Shown here piece after piece: positions 25,227 through 36,000 of a DNA stretch of 64,000 bases. This DNA is from Liolophura sinensis. Taxonomy: Eukaryota; Mollusca; Polyplacophora; Chitonida; Chitonidae. How positions within the stretch are numbered: position 1 is the stretch's first letter; each line of letters opens with the position of its first letter. A program made the translations under genes and the position numbers. Below the pieces are notes generated by a model. The model ran no database searches. It was not told the origin of the DNA and saw only the letters and a program-made list of their open reading frames with translations. Location: contig NC_088305.1 of the NCBI RefSeq assembly GCF_032854445.1, positions 1,247,001-1,311,000 on the forward strand. The letters run 5' to 3'.

Positions 25227-25442
25227 ACACTCTTTGGACCCTTTTTGGTCACTCTTTGGTCACTCTTTGGTCACTCTTTGGTCACTCTTTGATCACTCTT
25301 TGAACCCCTCTGTGGACACTCTTTGGACACCTTTTGGTCACTCTTTGGACACTCTTTGGACCCCTCTTTGGTCACTCTTTGGTCACTCTTTGGTCACTCT
25401 TTGGTCACTCTTTGGACACTCTTTGGACCTCTCTTTGGTCAC
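25227..25442. repeat. 11-bp minisatellite, about 19 copies
   Basis: Unit CACTCTTTGGT or CACTCTTTGGA with some TTTT variants. Open frames across it are an artefact of the repeat. Confidence 0.95.
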
Positions 25443-25446
25443 GTAT

Positions 25447-25722
25447 CCAAATAAATTTATTTATTATTCATTTGATTAAGAGTTTTACATAGTACTAAGA
25501 ATGTTTCACTTATACCGCCGTGCCCAGCATTAGGAGGGAGGAAAATCTGGTAGAGCCCGGGGAAACCCACGATCATGCTCAAGTCGTTGGCACACATTCT
25601 CACAAACGACTAGATAGGAAGCCAGCAGGAGCCAATCTGGAACTTGATCACACTGATGAGAGGCGCCTGAGTCATTGTGCTGCGCTAGTACGCTAACCAC
25701 TTGGTCACTCAAGCCCCTAACC
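25447..25722 (-). mobile_element. SINE-A, full length but diverged
   Basis: Tail, diverged core (GAGTTTTACATAGTACTAAG) and tRNA head (CGCTAACCACTTGGTCACTC) are all present. It is one of the oldest-looking copies. Confidence 0.8.
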
Positions 25723-26207
25723 TGCTTTTCACCTCAGTCAACACAACAATGTGTAAACAACCCCCAGTATAAGCGTAGTTGTTGTGATGGTGGCTACATG
25801 GCTTGGAATGGTAAATTCAGATCTGACAAGTGATAAAACCAATGTCAAGACCCTTTTCGTATGGGCTTCCACAGTACACAGCAAAATTGTGACGTATTAT
25901 ACCAAGTTTCGATCAATCGCATGATTGGAACATATATACACGTGGTATAATGTACCACTAAGTCTTACCAAATCGTATGGCAGAAACAGATACACGTGAA
26001 GTATGACTGAAGCCTGATCAATCACCTTACACAGGAACTCAGATACTTATATTACAGTATTTTTTTATTCGCACAAGCGTGCCTCGAGTTGTAAGTTTTT
26101 CAATATGAGGAATAATTTTTGAGAACAGCAATTTATCACTTGAACACTCACACAAGCTGACAAAGAATCTTTGCATTCCATTAATATTTTACTCGTAATA
26201 CGTAGAG

Positions 26208-26353
26208 GATATTGCACAGTGAAGGTTGAATATGATAAATATTTTTCGAATGAGAGGTGAAAATGATAACCTACGAGACTCAAAACGTCAAGTGGGTTAT
26301 CATTTCCACCTTTCACGAGAAAAATATTCATTAAATTCTACCTTCTCTGTGCA
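26208..26353. mobile_element. Fold-back (palindromic) element
   Basis: Arms of about 63 bp, 26208-26270 and 26290-26353, are inverted copies at about 75-80% identity. Both include ATATTGCACAG, AATATTTTTC and GGTGRAAATGATAACC. The centre is about 20 bp. The architecture fits a non-autonomous fold-back or MITE element. No flanking duplication was resolved. Confidence 0.7.
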
Positions 26354-26459
26354 ATATTCTATTTATTATTATATATATTGACAATATCATGATTTTGTCT
26401 ATTTGAACAAGTTTAAGCAAGGATTTTAGATGTAAACCTTCACATGCTTGTGTACATAG

Positions 26460-26515
26460 CGTGACGTCGCACATGACGTCTTGTGTGACGTCGTGTCTTG
26501 TTGCATGACGTAAGA
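26460..26515. repeat. Cluster of GACGTC motifs
   Basis: TGACGTCG, TGACGTCT, TGACGTCG and TGACGTAA occur within 56 bp. They resemble half or full CRE sites. A similar cluster lies at 58413-58475, so a shared dispersed repeat is at least as likely as an enhancer. Confidence 0.45.
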
Positions 26516-26856
26516 AATGTTGAAGAAATGTTGAATTCAACGATGATTAAACCATAAAATAACACAACTTTACACACAGTGACGAACAGAAATTAAAGGA
26601 GTGGGAAAATGGGCGCCGTTTCATTTACATAAAGTAGGGTTTCATGAACAATTTCCATTAACCCTTATACAATATGATATAATACTATAGTTACTTCCTT
26701 TTCCCATGTTCCTGACAAATGTCTCCATCTTTTTTATATTATCATCGCGTGATAAACATTTGTTCAGAAGCGTTAAGTAAATGTAAGGATAACTCCAATA
26801 AATATTGATCTATCTTTGTGAATTTTAATAATCAAGATAAACTGTGTATCTCTCGA

Positions 26857-26953
26857 ATGAGTGTGCGAACGATAATTGCGATATGAGTGTGCGAACGATA
26901 ATTGCGATATGAGTGTGCGAACGATAATTGCGATATGAGTGTGCGAACGATAA
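26857..26953. repeat. 26-bp tandem repeat, 3.7 copies
   Basis: Unit ATGAGTGTGCGAACGATAAT plus TGCGAT, nearly identical copies. Confidence 0.95.
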
Positions 26954-27021
26954 AGTGTTTAATCGGATCATATGCTGAAGAAGCATTTCGTGGTATGTTT
27001 GAAACTTAATTAGGCGATCAC

Positions 27022-27127
27022 AGACAAGCTGTAATATGGTAATAAGACAAGCTGTAATATGGTAATAAGACAAGCTGTAATATGGTAATAAGACAAGCTG
27101 TAATATGGTAATAAGAGAAGCTGTAAA
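27022..27127. repeat. 23-bp tandem repeat, 4.5 copies
   Basis: Unit AGACAAGCTGTAATATGGTA plus ATA, nearly identical copies, 70 bp from the previous array. Confidence 0.95.
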
Positions 27128-27307
27128 CCGGTACCTCTCTTATGAAAATTCTGTTCAAACCGCAACAGATTTCGCGGCCGCGTTGATAAGCAAAAATCCA
27201 AATGTGTAAGTATGTCATGGTCCGGCTTCACAAAACGTCTTTTAAAAAGTTTAAGGTATATAATACTATGGTTATGTTGTGTTTAAATCAAACCTATTTT
27301 GGAAATA

Positions 27308-27310
<3 letters not shown>

Positions 27311-27390
<80 letters not shown>
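27311..27390. repeat. (AT)40 microsatellite
   Basis: 80 bp of uninterrupted AT dinucleotides. Confidence 0.99.
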
Positions 27391-27393
<3 letters not shown>

Positions 27394-28411
27394 TTTAAGC
27401 AATTTAACAAACTTACTGACCCTAAATAGGATTCTACTATAACATGCTGAAAGTTGCTTCTAAAGTGATTCTTCCGAGACTTTATGTTCAAATCTCCTGT
27501 TCATCGTAGGTAAAATATAATGAAATCACCAGGCTGCCATTATACCAAACATAATGGCGTCATGCCGTCAGTACAAGAATCCTCTTCCCCATTGTTCCAG
27601 TGTCATGTAGCTTCTGTTTACTCACAAGTATAAATACTCTTCGGGCTGAGAATACTAAAAACTCTTTCTTAAATTTGCCACGAGCGTTTCAACGCTGTAC
27701 ACTTAGTATTCAGGAGTTTTATCACAAACTAGCAGTTGTCACGACGACATAATGTCAGTCTCCAGGAAAATAATTTTGATCTCGCCTCAAAGAAAACCTA
27801 TAAAAATTCTTTGCTTTTCTTAATCCTTAGAATAACGCTTTTGTATTTCCTTTTTTAATATTATTAATTTAATATTTACTAAATGTGCTTCTGGAATGAC
27901 AAAATGATGTTGCAAGCACTTATCTTAGATCAAAGGAGCAATACCGGCACAAAAGGCCTCTGACGAGGTTAGTGATGGAGTAACGGACTGAAGACGTGCG
28001 AGCGGCAGTACTCAACCGTAGAAGGCCTTTATTTCCATGTAAAGCCATCGTGAAAAGCCATGATCAGGGCGTTACACGTGCACGTCACCACACTAACTCT
28101 GCTTGACGTAGCCTATCCGCTTGCTTTACAGAAAATCCCACAAATGGGGTGAGGGACAAGGTGTTGTTCTGGTATAGCTTTTTCATGAAGATTTACAAGG
28201 AGTTCTGACGATTAAGTCCTTAAAAGTTATCCTAATCACGCTCGAATACCACTTTCGGTTCAGATGCTAGGAGCACTATGAAGCCCGAGAATAGCCCCCG
28301 TCGCTGTGCTTCACATTTCAACCGGTGCAAGCTGCAAAAGACGTAAAAAAGCATGTTGGTTACAGGTGCATTGCCTTGCTCGATTGTGTGTAGAAATGTA
28401 AAAATATTTGG

Positions 28412-28477
28412 ACATTTATTTGAGTGGAGATTTGCTCCTTACTCAAGAATGTTTCATTTATACGACGGCGGTCAGCA
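28412..28477 (-). mobile_element. SINE-A 3' fragment
   Basis: Diverged core CTTACTCAAGAATGTTTCAT and TACGACGGCGGTCAGCA. Confidence 0.6.
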
Positions 28478-28917
28478 GAAGAAAGAAGAAGTTAAAACAA
28501 TAGGCGCATCGCGCGAAATCCCAGTCACAGTTGCTTCATGTTGAGAGGACGACTGAGGTTCCTTATACCTGATTTCGTTGTCCTTGATCTTGCTTCACCT
28601 GTAAGGTATTAACATTGGAGGCAGCTGGTGAGGTGGCAAGAGCTGGAAATGACAACGGGAATGGACTTAATCAGAACTTATCCAACAAGAGACTAATTTT
28701 ACACTCAACTTTTAAGAAGTGCACGTGTTGGCACATTTACGCTTACCAAAATTTTATTTTAATTCGGTACCGTGAGTTATTGTAGACAATTAGAATCAAA
28801 ATTTAAAGGATTATACCGGCAAAAAAAGAAATCGAACTTAATAAACCAATCCCGAATTCTTGGAATTACAACCCCCTTCCACCTTCTTGAAAATCTATAC
28901 CAGTTTTGGGTATTCTC

Positions 28918-29680
28918 AAGTTATTTAGTATTGTAAGTATCCTCCACCTACATGAAAAACAATACCAGCTGAGGGTATTAAAGATAACAAGTATTCTTAG
29001 TGTCCGCTACCTTCATGAAAAACAATACCAGCTGAGGGTATTAAAGATAACAAGTATTCTTAGTGCCCGCTACCTTCATGAAAAACAATACCAGCTGAGG
29101 GTATTAAGGATAACAGGTATTGTTAGTGCCTGCTACCTTCATGAAAAACAATACCAGCTGAGGGTATTAAGGATAACAGGTATTGTTAGTGCCCGCTACT
29201 TTCATGAAAAACAATACCAGCTGAGGGTATTAAAGATAACAAGTATTCTTAGTGCCCGCTACCTTCATGAAAAACAATACCAGCTGAGGGTATTAAAGAT
29301 AACAAGTATTGTTAGTGCCCGCTACTTTCATGAAAAACAATACCAGTTGAGGGTATTAAAGATAACAAGTATTGTTAGTGCCCGCTACCTTCATGAAAAA
29401 CAATACCAGCTGAGGGTATTAAGGATAACAGGTATTGTTTGTGCCCGCTACTTTCATGAAAAACAATACCAGCTGTGGGTATTAAATATAACAAGTATTG
29501 TTTGTGCCCTCTACCTTCATGAAAAACATTACCCGCTGTGGTTATTCAGGGCAACTAGTACTGTGAGTGCCCTCTACATTCTTGAAATACCTGCTGTGGG
29601 TATTAAAGATAACAAGTATTGTTAGTGCCTTCTACCTACACGGGCAACAATACTAGCTGTCGGTATTAAGATAAATAGAT
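28918..29680. repeat. 63-bp minisatellite, about 11 copies, with a 239-codon open frame
   Basis: Unit GCTACCTTCATGAAAAACAA TACCAGCTGAGGGTATTAAA GATAACAAGTATTCTTAGTGCCC (63 bp, three blocks). Because 63 is 21 codons, one plus frame stays open (28906-29625), repeating a 21-residue peptide with LHEKQYQLRVL. Units at the right edge are degraded. No start or splice context supports translation. Confidence 0.9.
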
Positions 29681-29864
29681 AAATATTACTGTTTACTTGT
29701 TGAAATCTCTGGTATTGCTATTAATGTAGGTAAAGTGAGCTGCCATTCTATGATTACACGAAATAACAAACATTACTTTCTGTCGCGAATACGCACGGAA
29801 ACTGTATCATAACCAGAATGAAACAGAAGAAGAAAAATATAGATGCAGTAAAATTTAATCTTAC

Positions 29865-30015
29865 ATAGAGATGTTTCCGGTGCGACTTTGGACGTGCCCG
29901 TAAAGGACAGGGCAATACTTCCGGAAGGTTTCTCACCACTCAAGGCTCTGCTGTTACAAGAATTGTCGACGGTGAGAAATAAGCCGGGCTTTCCTGTGTC
30001 ATTCCGGCGTAAAAT
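29865..30015 (-). CDS. GABBR2: GABA-B receptor exon x14 (cytoplasmic tail start)
   Basis: 151 nt, phase 0 to 1. Acceptor TGTATTTTGGCAG, donor CTAT|GTAAGA. Begins [11 protein letters not shown], matching the basic stretch after TM7, then a Ser/Thr-rich low-conservation tail. The expected coiled coil must lie in a later exon. Confidence 0.75.
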
Positions 30016-33000
30016 CTGCCAAAATACAAATGTTAATTTCAAAAACCTTTGACATATCGTGCTTTTTCGTACATAAAGAAGGCGACACCATGGGACCAAT
30101 CACAACATTGGATAATATCTAATGACACAATCCTATCAGCTAACTAATCTAATGGTTTTAAAAACATCTGACACTAACTCTTAAGACCATTAAATGCATT
30201 CCTTTGAAAACAATTTCTTACTATACATCCACACCTATTAGATAAAGAAAAGGCATGTACAGTATATATTTTTAAGTTTATATATTCTTGCTACCCAAAA
30301 TTTTGTTTTTGAGACCTTCTTTTGTGAAACTCTTTATCAAACAGCTTCCAAGCCTTATGTAACTTACAGGGTCTGACCAGTTTTAAATCCGGCAGTTGAC
30401 TTAAAGCAAAATGAAACAAAAAAATCACATTTAACCTTACGAAGCGTGTAAATTATACCTTTTCATACGATTTCAAATTGCGTTGAAATGGGTCGATAAA
30501 ACATTTGGTTGCAAACATGGTATCAGAAATCCCCGCTTTGAAAGAATACCAGTGAACTAAACAGTGCTTTTTTCCTTAAGCAAGTTAAGTTAACTTAATG
30601 ACAGCGATTTAAGGAGAGGTAAAACAAATTTAATAAGAATCAATACAAAAACCATTAAAACCGTATCTGTTAATACCTTAAATTATTTTAGTTTTTACTT
30701 TGTTTACTGAAATAAATACAGTCAAATGTTTGGATTATTGTGGGGACGATCAATGAATCAAATTGATAATGTTAAATTCCTGTTTTATGGAATGGGAATA
30801 GGTGGGGTGACGTCTTTGCGGTGTGACGTCATTGCGGTGTGACGTCATTGCGGCTTGACAACATTAAAGTCACACAATATCAATGCTTCCGTAGAGCCCA
30901 CCTTACAGTCCAAATCTATGACTGAATTTACTTCCGCAAAAAAGTCTTAAAATTGTATTTTATGATATAATTTTAATGGGTTTCCTGTTGATGCGTACTT
31001 CATTCGTCGTTTTACTGTTTCATTTCGTTTAAAAAACCACCGTTTGTAACAGCACATCATGCCGTATGTGGGAAGGTCTGCCAGAAACCTGCGGTTGGTC
31101 GTGGGTTTCCCCGGGGCTGTGTCCGGTTTCCTCCCACAGCTACGCTGGCCTCCGTCGTATAAGTGAAATATTCTGGAGGACGGCATAAGACACCAATCAA
31201 ATAAATAAACAAATATAACAACAAATCTGCCCTTTAAGTTCAACTGGCTACCATTTCTCACCTTCGGGATGAACACGATGCAGAGCACCAACGTCGTACA
31301 AAATATGATTAAAGATGAGGAGATGAGAAACCTGAGATTTGATTGGTTGGAGGCTAGCAGGTGATAGACTGGCACGCCAAATACACAAATCACTACGACG
31401 TTATACACGCAGAAGCCGATCTCCCTGGAGTCGTTTAGTGCCGGGATTCTCACATGTCTCGTCTCCCAGGCTAGGAATGTCCCGAAGGCGAGGAGAAGAC
31501 CCTTATAGATATACTGCGCGCTTATCCAGTACAGTTGGTTGTTGTTATAACACAGGATGTAGGTTTCCGTGGCAATGACGTTACCTCCTGCTACGACCTA
31601 TTTTAGAATACACATTGCATAAAATCGATTGTTAAGACTTGATCAACATTTTCTATATGCTCAAGATTTTGTCTGATTAAAGCGATGAACAAAATACTTT
31701 TTTCTCAAGAACAAATATATCGATATAATTAACCAAACACTAACTTGAAGTATATCTCATATGGAAGACCATTCATCACCGTCCACGATTTTTTCGATTT
31801 TTTTGTTTTGTTTTTTTTTTTTCAAAATTTTTCAACCTTTCATTGCATCTGAAACATGGATTCTACGGTGGCCTTTTCTAACTAAATTTGGACCAATGGC
31901 GTTACATCAGGTTTTTGCCGCTTAACACACAAAGGCTGCTAGATTTCACCTTTAAAAATCATACACACCCTCATAAAGCGAAATTTTGAATGTAGACTGA
32001 TCAGACAATTTCTGCATGTTGATTTGTTAGATTATCATTATTAATTATATCTTTCTGAACTGAAATTGCTGTTTTCACTTATGCGATGTTTGCCAAACTA
32101 TTGACATTTTGGAGGGAGCTGTGGCACAAACTAGAAATGTGTACAATGAATGATAAGCGGATTGCGGGCCTGATGACGTCAAAACAGATACATCCCCTAC
32201 TTTCGAAATATGAGCTTAAAGCTTATTTTGGAGGGCTTTAGAAATTGGAATTTTTTCCACTTCATCAGTGTTATCTATAGATAAATGTGTCCAAATTTCA
32301 AATTTCAACTTCGAGTGTCAAAGAGTGGGCGAATTACTTCAACCTCAACTCTATCTGGGCCATACTTTTTTCGCAATCTTTCTATATTAGGATGTAGAAA
32401 TTTTGAGAGACCATGTGTAGCAAGGATATCGGTTTTGTGAAATTGTTTGTCTAGCCCAATTGGTAGAGTGCTGAATTTCGGAAGAGGAGAACGGAGTTCA
32501 AATCAGATTATGCCTTGCACAGTAAATCATGAATCAATTAAATATGAGTTACGGTTTGCGATAATTTCCCCAACCTGGGCCAGCGATACACGTAAAAAGT
32601 ACAAACACACCCGTCTGCCAATCAAACCGAGCATTTCTACCTCCATTACAGAAGATGAGCAGCTGTTTAACTAGTTCCGGATCCGGTTCTTACCTTTTGG
32701 GAGAACTTCTCTTGAATCTCCGTAAGAGGGTGAAAGGCAGTCCAGGGGATAAGAATGAGCAGATCGACCAGCGCCAGGAGGGCGACCAGAGCGAACAACT
32801 TGTGGTCACGTAAAGACTGCAAGACACGAACAGAACGTAGATTTACCAAAATAAAAACAACATTATCAATTTAACCCTGAGTCGTTAACATTTTGTCAAA
32901 TGTTTGTGTACTTTATTATGAAAGGTGGAAGTGAAAACCATTTTATGGCACCGCAACCTATTATGACACTGCGACATGTCACCAGTATGCCTATCAGGGC

Positions 33001-36000
33001 AGACACGTCGGCCACATCTGGACATGAACGACAGTGATTCCTTGAAGTAAAGACACATGAAGAACTATGGACGATATCCTGGGAACTACAGCTGGTGATA
33101 ACGGCAAGTTATAGAATGTTAGGCAACGATGCATTCTACACAGCATATGTAAACTGCGAACGTCAACAGAGTGTAGTTTTCGAATTATGTCGCCTTGAAA
33201 CAGAGTTTTACATCCACTTTCTGGTTATTTGCGCAGTATTTCAACGCCTTGTCTTTCTAAGGGTAGCTTGTAGGTGTGAGTAAAACAGCAAGTGCCTGGA
33301 TGTCTGTGGCCTCGAATAGCGCGATATTACTGCCATACCATCGCTATGTTGCATGAAATTATCGCTTCTAACCTTAGCTACCGGATGTGACAAACATCAT
33401 TGCTTCCTTCGTCATTACTCTCCTATCGCCTCCACACCCTCCGGCTTATGCAATAGCCTGCCCCCCCCCTCCCCTTCCCCAACCCCATCCCCGTGCTGTT
33501 ACATATTTTCAAAGATTCCGTTAACGTCTGATCGCTTGCCTCCAATATATAGCTACAAAGTTTTAAATGATTATTATGTCGTCTTCGCATTATGGACTTT
33601 CTGTTAAATGTCAGCAATTAGATAACGGACTTTAACATTCATAACTAAAATGATTTAATTTCAGATTAAAATGAGTCACCTCTCAGTTACGATTACGAGG
33701 CCACCAGACAATTCTACCTGCCCGTACAGGTATATATTAAATTAAAATATCTACAAGAACATCCTGACATTTACCTTTCTCTTTAAGTCGGTGTTTCTGA
33801 ACAAAATATGCACCCGCCAAGTTTTGGAAAATATAGCCCCAAAAGATAAAGTGAAGGCTAAAGACATTACCCACGTCCTCACCTGCAAACATTTACAAAC
33901 AAAATCTTTAGATACACCTGAATAAAAGCAAGACCTCGGCTAGATCTTATCATACACAGATAGAACAAAGCCTCAGTTAGATCTTACCATATACAAAAAG
34001 GACATGTCGACAGCTAGATCTTACAATACACAGATGGAACAAAACCTCAGTTAGATCTTACCATACACAGATAGGACAAGACCTCAGTTAGATCTTAACA
34101 TACACAGGTAGGACAAGACCTCAGTTAGTTCTTACCATACACAAATAGGACATGTCGACAGCTAGATCTTACAATACACAGATAGAACAAAACCTCAGTT
34201 AGATCTTACCATACACAGGTAGGACAAGACCTCAGTTAGATCTTACCCTACACAGATAGGACAAGATCTCAGATCTTACCATACACAAATAGGACATATC
34301 GACAGCTGAGTCTCGCCACACGCCTATAACTTGGAGGTAGACAGAGACGTACATCAGCACACAGCCACCGATGATGAGGTTGTTCATGTTTGGACTTGAC
34401 ATCTTTATTGGCCTGTAGGGAAGATCAAAAGGCTTGGCATGCATAACTCATAGGCAATCATAAACATAACAATTCATGGACAAAATTTACCATTTCATAC
34501 TTAATAAGGTGCCATTTATCTTTCGTAACAATGTCGTCTTTATTAGTTACCGGCCCCATAAAAATTTTACCCTCCGTTATGATACATTTATATTTAATGG
34601 CGGATGGTTGTGAGTTAACTGTTCCCAGCCCCCCCCCCCCCACCCAACCACCATAACGTTAACCCCCCTTGCGTAAGCGAAAGAAAAGTACGGCGTAAAA
34701 CACCAAAAAAAAAAAAATCATAGCAATAAATGGAGATTTTTTCAATCTGTGTGTTTTGACTTACTTTAAACTGCATCATCTCGATTATGACATATTTATA
34801 TACGCATTTTCTTTGCTTTATATATTAAAGTTTTGCAGGATATTATGTAGCGGAAGTCTACAATACAAATACGGACCATAAAGGGGAACATGAAGTTGTG
34901 GACTACGTCCTGGATTTGACGTATCAGACATCACACACGTCATCACTGGAAACTCGACTACTTGTACTTATTATTTATTTAGTTATTTTCTTCTAAAATC
35001 GTATTTCACTATATCTTTCATAAAAAGCATGTATGTGTTTATACAAGAGACTGTGGCGTTAATTTGAAAATGGTCTTTGGGAATTTGATTTTGGATAGTT
35101 TTATACGGGTCGACGGCATATGCTGTGATTTGGATATGTCGCTTACTTTACAGCATCGCTAAAATAATAAGGTATTCGCTGTTTAAACTTTGGGTGGGAT
35201 GTTTTACCAATACATAATGTACATTCAATCTAGTGTTGTCTTTTGCTTTAAGTTCCATGATCGTACCTGATGTCCCTGTAGATGATATTAAATGTGAGGA
35301 ACCCACAGGCTAGGATGAGCCCCAGGGAACTAAGGGTGACCAGGGCGATACCAGCACTGTTGGACAGTCCGGGGTAAATCGTGACGTACGTGAACCGGTC
35401 CTGTGGTGGTTTTCTGCCTAAAAGAAAGAGAAACTTCCAGCAAATTCAGTGAGACAATCTTCACCTGTCTTTATCAATTTTATATATGGTTTTCAGTGAT
35501 TAAATCTTGATTTTTTTGACTTCAGTGGCGGCAGTACTTTTGCGACATGGACTCGTCCTGCCACAAAAGACACAGTGTATCGACATGCACCTAACGATTC
35601 CGCGTCTTCATATGAATGAAAAATTGTTTATTTATTTATTTGATTGGTGTTTTATGCCATACCCAAGAAGATTTCACTTATACGACGGCAGTCAGCGTTA
35701 TGGTGGGAGGAAACCGGGAAGCCCACGACCATCCGCAGGTTGCTGGCATACCTTCCCACGTACGGCCGGAGAGGAAACCGGCAAGAGCTGGACTTGAACT
35801 CACAGCGACCGCATTGGTAAGAGGCTGCTGGGTCATCGCGCTGCGCTAGCGCGCTAACCAACTGAGCCACGGAGGCCCCAAAGAATTGTCAGGTATGACG
35901 TTAAACACCAAGCATACAAACATACATACATACATACATATATACATACATACATACATACATACACACACATACATACATACACATATACATACATGCA

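Larger units (their letters stand above)
21774..29864. other. Spacer between the 7TM gene and the last GABA-B exon found
   Basis: Holds SINE-A copies, several short tandem repeats, a fold-back element and a CRE-like cluster, listed separately. The 3' exons of the minus-strand GABA-B receptor should lie here or further left, but I found none I can defend. Unrecognised frames include 23057-23272 (minus, 71 codons) and 22847-23035 (plus). Confidence 0.5.

Noticed and set aside
28918-29680. Possible CRISPR-like direct repeats
   Set aside because: Units are contiguous without unique spacers and the genome is animal, so this is a minisatellite.
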